12,395 bases of DNA, taken from contig JANYCH010000060.1 in NCBI GenBank assembly GCA_025360395.1, positions 1 through 12,395 of the forward strand, read 5' to 3'. The notes under the pieces are model-generated. The model was not told the DNA's origin and did not search any database. It saw nothing but the letters and a program-made list of their open reading frames with translations. This document shows positions 7,470 through 12,395 of the stretch, in pieces. The translations under genes and the position numbers were made by a program. Origin of the DNA: Cytophagales bacterium. Its GTDB lineage: Bacteria > Bacteroidota > Bacteroidia > Cytophagales > UBA9547. Positions within the stretch are counted from its first letter, which is position 1. Every line of letters begins with the position of its first letter.

Positions 7470-8792
7470 ATGAAAAAAGTCGCCTTTTATACCCTTGGCT
7501 GTAAACTTAATTTTTCAGAAACATCTTCTATATCGAGGATGTTTGAAGAAAGGTCATTTGAAAAAGTGGATTTTACAGATAAGGCTGATGTATATATCAT
7601 CAATACATGTTCTGTTACAGATAACGCTGATAAGAAGTGCCGGAAGGTGGTAAAAGAAGCATTAAAGCATTCGCCAGATGCCTTTATTGTTATTATGGGT
7701 TGTTATGCCCAATTGAAGCCTAAGGAAATAAGTGAGATACCCGGAGTTGACGCAATATTGGGAGCTTCAGAAAAATTCAGGCTCTTTGATGTTTTGAGTA
7801 ATTTTGAGAAAGCAGCAAAGCCCCTGGTTTATAATTCTCCAATAAATGAAGTAAAAGAGTTTCACAATGCTTTTTCACTGAATGACAGAACAAGGACTTT
7901 TTTAAAAGTACAGGACGGATGCGATTATAGCTGCACATTTTGTACTATTCCTTTGGCAAGAGGAGAAAGCCGGTCCGGTACAATTGATACTGTATTAAAA
8001 GATGTAGAGAAGATTGCTTTGACTGGTGTGAAAGAAATTGTTTTGACAGGTGTAAATATTGGAGACTTCGGTATAGTTAATGGCTCCAGAAACGAAACAT
8101 TTTTCAGTTTAATACAGAAGCTGGATAATTTTGAAGGAATTGACAGATTCCGGATTTCTTCCATTGAGCCAAATCTTCTCAATAATGATATAATATCTTT
8201 CGTAGCCAAATCTGAAAAATTTGTCCCACATTTTCATATTCCTCTTCAGAGCGGCAGCAATAAAACTTTGCGTGCAATGAGAAGGCGGTATGTTCGGGAG
8301 CTTTATGCCGAAAGGGTTTCATTTATAAAATCCCAGATGCCGGATTGCTGCATTGGCGTGGATGTAATAGTTGGGTTTCCAGGAGAGACTCATGAAGATT
8401 TTTTGGAAACCTATAGTTTCTTGAATGAGCTGGAAATATCCTACCTGCACGTTTTTACTTATTCAGAAAGGGATAATACCATCGCAGCAGAAATGGGAAA
8501 TAAAGTCTCTGATCCTGAAAAGGCTAAAAGAAGCAAAATGCTCCATATTTTATCAGACAAAAAAAAGAGGGCTTTTTATGTACAGCAAATAGGAAAAGAA
8601 GCTGAGGTTTTATTTGAAAACGATGTTGAAAATGGAACAATGTTCGGATTTACGAGAAACTACGTAAAAGTTGCAGCCAAATATGATCCATTGATGGTTA
8701 ATGAAACCAAGTATGTTATGTTGACCGGAATTTCACCGGATGGTGTTATGGAAGTTTCTGAAATTAATTCAGAAATATTGATACATTCATAA
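7470..8792 (+). CDS. mtaB: tRNA N6-threonylcarbamoyladenosine(37) methylthiotransferase
   Basis: MtaB is a radical-SAM enzyme that converts t6A to ms2t6A at position 37 of ANN-decoding tRNAs. The 440 residues show the three-domain layout. The N-terminal UPF0004 domain binds one 4Fe-4S cluster through Cys11 (TLGCKLNFSE), Cys47 (NTCSVT) and Cys78 (MGCYAQ). The radical-SAM core has CDYSCTFC (Cys151, Cys155, Cys158), TGVNIGDFG, FHIPLQSGS and DVIVGFPGET. The C-terminal TRAM domain from about 371 binds tRNA. The CKLN sequence after the first Cys favours MtaB over MiaB or RimO. ATG 7470 gives MKKVAFYTLGCKLN, the usual N-terminus. The porin gene follows after 55 bases on the same strand with only a weak hairpin between. 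All catalytic cysteines are present. Confidence 0.95.
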   Translation: MKKVAFYTLGCKLNFSETSSISRMFEERSFEKVDFTDKADVYIINTCSVTDNADKKCRKVVKEALKHSPDAFIVIMGCYAQLKPKEISEIPGVDAILGASEKFRLFDVLSNFEKAAKPLVYNSPINEVKEFHNAFSLNDRTRTFLKVQDGCDYSCTFCTIPLARGESRSGTIDTVLKDVEKIALTGVKEIVLTGVNIGDFGIVNGSRNETFFSLIQKLDNFEGIDRFRISSIEPNLLNNDIISFVAKSEKFVPHFHIPLQSGSNKTLRAMRRRYVRELYAERVSFIKSQMPDCCIGVDVIVGFPGETHEDFLETYSFLNELEISYLHVFTYSERDNTIAAEMGNKVSDPEKAKRSKMLHILSDKKKRAFYVQQIGKEAEVLFENDVENGTMFGFTRNYVKVAAKYDPLMVNETKYVMLTGISPDGVMEVSEINSEILIHS

Positions 8793-8810
8793 AAGCCATA
8801 GCGCTTTTTC

Positions 8811-8840
8811 TTGTCAGGCAAAATAAAGAGGCTTAATTTG
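8811..8840 (+). promoter_or_regulatory. Candidate promoter of the putative porin
   Basis: TTG at 8811-8813 and TTAATTTG at 8833-8840 (seven of eight consensus positions, or TAATTTG with one base missing) are separated by 19 bases, within the Bacteroidota range. Initiation would fall at about 8845-8848, right at the TTG start chosen for the porin, so either the promoter or the start may need adjustment. Confidence 0.35.
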
Positions 8841-8847
8841 CAAGCAA

Positions 8848-10851
8848 TTGACAAACCGCTTTAATCCAATCTTTTTGAAAATCCGTTACTTTATTTTTTT
8901 AATGGTTTATTGTTCCTGGCAATTGGGCGCCCAAATCCTGGATGATACCACCAAGGAAATTTATGGTAAGAACTCAACTAAATTTTTCCTTCAAAAAGAT
9001 GTGTTTAAGGGAGTTCCCCTTAACAGGACAATAGATACAAGCCTCAATTATCTACATTATTATAATTATCAGATCACGTCTGACAACTGGTACCAGAACC
9101 TTGGCAATATGGGGACTGCCATGAAACCTATTTTTTTCAGGGCACCTTCAGAATTGGGTTACCGTCTTGGTTTTGATTCGTACCTTCCTTATTTGCAAAC
9201 ACCAGCTGAACAGCGGTATTTTGATACAAAGTCACCATATAGTGAGTTGAAATTTTTGCAAGGCACAACAGGGGAGCAGAGATTATTTTTGCTTTTTACC
9301 AGGAATGTGAACCGCTATTGGAATGTTGGGGCTTCATATAACCGTTTCACTTCTGTTAAACAGTTTTCACCATTTTCATTGAGGGATTTTCAAACTGATC
9401 ATCATCAGATAAATATTTTTTCCTCCATAAAGTCCAGGAAGGATAAATACATGGCTTTGGTAAGTTTTAATTATATGCAACATTGGAACTATGAGAGCGG
9501 AGGTATTCAACTTATACCTTCAACAGCTGATAACAATATAAAAGAGAATGGCTTGTATCTGTACAAATATTCTAAAGTAAGGTTACAAAGGGGCGATCCT
9601 TTCTTAGGTACAGCTGCCAGAAACTATTACAGGAATACGAATTTACACGTGTATCAACAATTCAATCCACTTGATAGCGGAAATAATATTTTGCATTTGT
9701 TTCATGAAGGAGATTGGAAAAGAGAAACCCAGTACTTTCGGGACAATAATATGTCAGTAGATAATGCTTTTAAAACATTTTATGGTGGAGTGAATTTTAA
9801 AGATACCAACATGACTTTCTACCGCGAAAAGCTGGAGCTTTATCAAAATAAAGTGGGGGTAAAGGGTTATACAAATTCATTATTTTACTCATTATATTAC
9901 AAGGCCAGAACATATTCTTTGATAGACACCAGCCAGGATATAAACACTATGGCCAAGTCAAAGACCTGGTTCCATGATTCTTTTGCAGGAGGTAGCTTTG
10001 GATTGAAGATTAATGACAAATTTTCCTTTTCTATTGATGGAGAAGCCCTAATAGGTTTCAATACCAATTCTGATACCGGAAATAATTATAAAAAGCACGA
10101 TGATTATAAATGGAATTTTCAGGCCAGGTATACTAACTGGAACATTTCTTTGGGCCAATCAAGAATTTCCCCTACTTTATTACAAACCAGGTTGGTGAAT
10201 AATCTGGCTAACTGGTCATACCATGAGGATTCTTTGACTGCTGTATTGTATAGGAATGCCAACATTTCTTATATGAAAACTCAGGGTGCTAAATTTATTA
10301 AAGCAGGAATAAATTACCAGAGAGTTGACAATCTTATATACTTCAGAAATACGGCGAGGCAAGATTCAATCAAAATTAAACCCGTACAGGAGAAGGGGTA
10401 TATTGATTATATACAGCCTTATATTGGTTTTAGGACAAATTACAGGTGGTTATATTTTGAAAATGATTTGATTCTTACCCATTTATTTAAAGACAGTACT
10501 ATCCATATGCCAGGCTGGTTTACAATGCCCAAAATATATTATCAAAATTTTCTCTTTAACAGGGCCGTAGAATTGCAGGCAGGAGCTGAAGTTATTTTAA
10601 AGGAAACATATAAGGCAGATGCTTATGCTCCTCAATACAATACTTTTTATTGGCAGGAAGATTTTGAGGTTAAGACATTTCCTATTACAAATCTGTTTGT
10701 AAATTTTCAGATAAGCAGGGCGAAAATATTTCTAAAAGTGAGCAACATATTTGGGGGACAATATGAGCAAAAGGGCTATCAGGAAACACCATATTATGCA
10801 GGGATGAAAAGGTCCTTTCAGTTTGGTGTATTTTGGCGTGCTTTTAATTGA
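8848..10851 (+). CDS. Putative outer-membrane porin (Porin_10-like)
   Basis: A 667-residue exported beta-barrel candidate. The N-terminus has a signal peptide: a basic start (NRFNPIFLKIR), hydrophobic core YFIFLMVYCSW and probable cleavage after LGA before Gln29. The mature part is rich in aromatic residues and alternating strands, and ends in RSFQFGVFWRAFN, a terminal aromatic strand of the kind used for barrel insertion. The N-terminal half (IYGKNSTKFFLQKDVF, NLGNMGTAMKPIFF, GYRLGFDSY) resembles the Bacteroidota putative porin family PF14121. The frame opens with TTG 8848; the first ATG, at 8902, would cut the signal peptide in half, so I keep TTG. Substrate and true channel activity are unknown. 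It may be cotranscribed with mtaB, which it follows by 55 bases, or have its own promoter there. Confidence 0.85.
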   Translation: MTNRFNPIFLKIRYFIFLMVYCSWQLGAQILDDTTKEIYGKNSTKFFLQKDVFKGVPLNRTIDTSLNYLHYYNYQITSDNWYQNLGNMGTAMKPIFFRAPSELGYRLGFDSYLPYLQTPAEQRYFDTKSPYSELKFLQGTTGEQRLFLLFTRNVNRYWNVGASYNRFTSVKQFSPFSLRDFQTDHHQINIFSSIKSRKDKYMALVSFNYMQHWNYESGGIQLIPSTADNNIKENGLYLYKYSKVRLQRGDPFLGTAARNYYRNTNLHVYQQFNPLDSGNNILHLFHEGDWKRETQYFRDNNMSVDNAFKTFYGGVNFKDTNMTFYREKLELYQNKVGVKGYTNSLFYSLYYKARTYSLIDTSQDINTMAKSKTWFHDSFAGGSFGLKINDKFSFSIDGEALIGFNTNSDTGNNYKKHDDYKWNFQARYTNWNISLGQSRISPTLLQTRLVNNLANWSYHEDSLTAVLYRNANISYMKTQGAKFIKAGINYQRVDNLIYFRNTARQDSIKIKPVQEKGYIDYIQPYIGFRTNYRWLYFENDLILTHLFKDSTIHMPGWFTMPKIYYQNFLFNRAVELQAGAEVILKETYKADAYAPQYNTFYWQEDFEVKTFPITNLFVNFQISRAKIFLKVSNIFGGQYEQKGYQETPYYAGMKRSFQFGVFWRAFN

Positions 10852-10945
10852 ACGGTTTATAACTTAATAAGCATTGTTATTTTGTTTATAATTTTGATAT
10901 TCTAATAAAAAATATAATTATTTATATAATATCGTAATTTATTGA

Positions 10946-10964
10946 TTAGCAATTACTTTGCTAA
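10946..10964. repeat. Dyad symmetry, possible operator or RNA hairpin
   Basis: TTAGCAA (10946-10952) and TTGCTAA (10958-10964) form a perfect 7-bp inverted repeat around a 5-base centre. It lies 95 bases after the porin stop and is not followed by a T tract, so it is not a standard terminator. A DNA-binding site or mRNA 3' stem is possible; chance cannot be excluded. Confidence 0.35.
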
Positions 10965-11133
10965 CTATTACGGAGAAAAAGTACATAGAGTGTGATAAGT
11001 AAATAAAACTTACATCAGATTGTTCCGTAAATTAATTTGCAGTTTTTTTTATACAGGTTACATTCTTAAATTAAAAAATATTTAACATCGGAAGTAGAGC
11101 TATGGGTAGTCTTTTCTGATTAATTAAAGTGTT

Positions 11134-11158
11134 GGTTTTAATAGACAGGGTTTTAATA
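11134..11158 (+). repeat. Close direct repeat upstream of the secreted-protein gene
   Basis: GGTTTTAATA occurs at 11134-11143 and again at 11149-11158, 15 bases start to start, ending 31 bases before ATG 11190. Placement near a start codon would suit a regulator site, but sequence complexity is low. Confidence 0.35.
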
Positions 11159-11189
11159 ATACCTGATTGAACTTAATTTTAACTGAGTT

Positions 11190-12395
11190 ATGAAATTACA
11201 TTTACTTTTGAATGGCTTTAAAATAGTTTTTCTTTCAGTTTTTTTTCTTTTAGGGTTTAAGGATGGGATTGCGCAATGCCCGGTTGTCCCAAGTCCAATC
11301 ACATATGATATTACAGCGAACTCTAACACAGCTATTTCTGTCAATACTGGTCAGAATATGGTCGTCAGATCAGGTGCAACATATACTGGACAAATTAATA
11401 ACCTAGCTGTAGGAAGTATAATCTATGTTTATCCCGGCGGAACTTTTGAACCAAGTGGTGTAACTGGTTTTGGAGGTAAAATAGTGAATTGCGGCGCAAC
11501 AACACTTCCTGGTTGGAATTATGATATAGATGATGCAACTGTAGAGAATTATGGAACTATGGTTTCCGGAGGTACTTACAACTTTAACAAAAGAAATATT
11601 TGGTTAAATGGCCTAGGAGCCACCATGACATTTACTAATAATATTACGATGGATAGGACAACTTTCACTAATAATGGAAACGTAAATTTCAAGGCCATTA
11701 CAATGAATAGTGCAACAGTAATCAATAATGATTCAATGATTTCTACCGGGGATATGACCCTTGGTGGTACAATTGATAATAAAGGATTACTATTTGCTTA
11801 TGGGAGCCAGCTAACTTTGAATAGTGGTGGTAATATTACAAATGGCTGTTATTTTATTTCAGATGCTGCATTTAACAACAGTAACAACTCAAGCCCAATG
11901 TTGGTTTCTGGCTTTATTTGGCAAACAGGAAAAAATGGATCTAATTTTCTTCTTCAAGGTTCAGACGTAATTTTGTCCGGGGATGCTTTTATTCAAGGTG
12001 TGGACTTTTCAAATAATAAGAACGTTTTAGGTACAGGCAATTTTTATTTTAGTGGTAATACGATTAATCAAGGCCCTTTTGGAAATGATGGGAATGGTCT
12101 GAACTTTTACGACAAAGGCCCGCCCAGCGGAGGCAAATTTTTTGATACTCAAAATACTAACCCACATTCTAGTGTTACCAAGGTTCCTGTATTACCGAGG
12201 GATGGTACATTTGTTCCAAATACTTGTTCTGATATTATCAAAAAAGATTATTGTTCAAAGCCTGGTAACAAACCTAATGCAGGATCTGATGTAACAATTT
12301 GTACTTCCTCATCCTCTACTACTTTGGCCAATGAGGTTGGCACAACTAAGCGATGGACTATTCTAACAGGTCCAACTACATTTGCTATAACGAGA
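11190..12395 (+). CDS. Large secreted surface protein, N-terminal part (runs off window)
   Basis: The frame is open from ATG 11190 to the last base: 402 codons with no stop. Residues 1-29 form a signal peptide (MKLHLLLNGFK, then IVFLSVFFLLGF, cleavage near GIAQ/C30). Residues about 35-340 are rich in Asn, Gly, Thr and Ser with short recurring units such as TFTNN, VINND, TIDNKG and NITNG, as expected for a parallel beta-helix or adhesin-like stalk. From about 362 (PNAGSDVTICTSSSS then RWTILTGPTTF) it matches the start of a PKD-like/Ig-like repeat common in Bacteroidota cell-surface proteins, where several copies often precede a type IX secretion C-terminal domain. Those parts would lie beyond the edge. 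Surface or extracellular location is well supported by the signal peptide; adhesin function is inferred. No enzymatic motif is visible. Confidence 0.8.
   Translation, partial: MKLHLLLNGFKIVFLSVFFLLGFKDGIAQCPVVPSPITYDITANSNTAISVNTGQNMVVRSGATYTGQINNLAVGSIIYVYPGGTFEPSGVTGFGGKIVNCGATTLPGWNYDIDDATVENYGTMVSGGTYNFNKRNIWLNGLGATMTFTNNITMDRTTFTNNGNVNFKAITMNSATVINNDSMISTGDMTLGGTIDNKGLLFAYGSQLTLNSGGNITNGCYFISDAAFNNSNNSSPMLVSGFIWQTGKNGSNFLLQGSDVILSGDAFIQGVDFSNNKNVLGTGNFYFSGNTINQGPFGNDGNGLNFYDKGPPSGGKFFDTQNTNPHSSVTKVPVLPRDGTFVPNTCSDIIKKDYCSKPGNKPNAGSDVTICTSSSSTTLANEVGTTKRWTILTGPTTFAITR

Larger units (their letters stand above)
10852..11189. other. Intergenic region between the porin and the secreted protein
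   Basis: 338 bases of very AT-rich DNA with no credible gene; a short minus-strand frame at its right end is antisense to the next gene. No convincing terminator follows the porin stop. It holds a 19-base dyad (10946-10964), a wide inverted repeat TTACGGA/TCCGTAA (10968-10974 and 11024-11030), a TTAATTTG near-match to the -7 element (11032-11039), a close direct repeat (11134-11158), and TAATTTTA at 11174-11181, one base off the -7 consensus, just before ATG 11190. No -33 partner is well placed for either near-match. Confidence 0.6.

Noticed and set aside
8791..8809. Possible terminator between mtaB and the porin
   Set aside because: Only a 6-bp stem (AAAAGC/GCTTTT) with two G-C pairs can form; too weak to call despite the short T tract.
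11153..11344. Minus-strand frame of 63 codons
   Set aside because: It lies opposite the signal peptide of the secreted protein, has no family resemblance, and its existence follows from the composition of the real gene on the plus strand.
1..12395. Mobile elements, CRISPR arrays, tRNA or rRNA genes, toxin-antitoxin or phage-defence cassettes
   Set aside because: I found no transposase, integrase, regularly spaced repeats, tRNA-like cloverleaf or defence gene anywhere in the window.

Overview
The window is AT-rich, gene-dense chromosomal DNA from a member of the Bacteroidota, probably a Cytophagales-like lineage; I cannot place it more finely. Four things point there: the end of the ribosomal alpha operon runs rpoA-rplQ-carA; rplQ carries a long low-complexity C-terminal tail; there is a Bacteroidota-type putative porin and a secreted protein with a PKD-like repeat; and there are matches to the Bacteroidota sigma factor -7 consensus TAnnTTTG, while strong Shine-Dalgarno sites are absent.

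Layout. 1-954 (+): the 3' end of rpoA (cut by the window edge) and rplQ, closed by a strong hairpin terminator. 1049-3932 (+): carA, the small subunit of carbamoyl phosphate synthase, and directly behind it an ABC exporter half-transporter. The apparent carA promoter lies inside the rplQ terminator. 3929-7193 (-): a leftward block with a beta-CASP metallo-beta-lactamase ribonuclease, a YhhQ-type queuosine precursor transporter and a DUF3137-like membrane protein; a terminator separates the last from yhhQ. The ABC gene and the ribonuclease gene converge and their stop codons overlap. 7194-7469: an AT-rich divergent promoter region. 7470-10851 (+): mtaB, a tRNA methylthiotransferase, then a putative outer-membrane porin. 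10852-11189: a non-coding stretch with a dyad and short repeats. 11190-12395 (+): the first 402 codons of a large secreted protein that runs off the right edge.

How it fits together. Most of the window is core housekeeping: transcription and translation machinery, pyrimidine/arginine precursor supply, RNA turnover and tRNA anticodon-loop modification (YhhQ supplies the position-34 queuosine precursor, MtaB modifies position 37). The right end moves to the cell envelope, with a beta-barrel protein and a probable exported adhesin-like protein. I see no mobile element, CRISPR array, rRNA or tRNA gene, or defence cassette, and no convincing undescribed system. The most informative points are regulatory: the promoter embedded in a terminator, several genes that can only start at GTG or TTG, a near-leaderless mtaB candidate and the overlapping convergent stops. 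The truncated surface protein is the least characterised gene.
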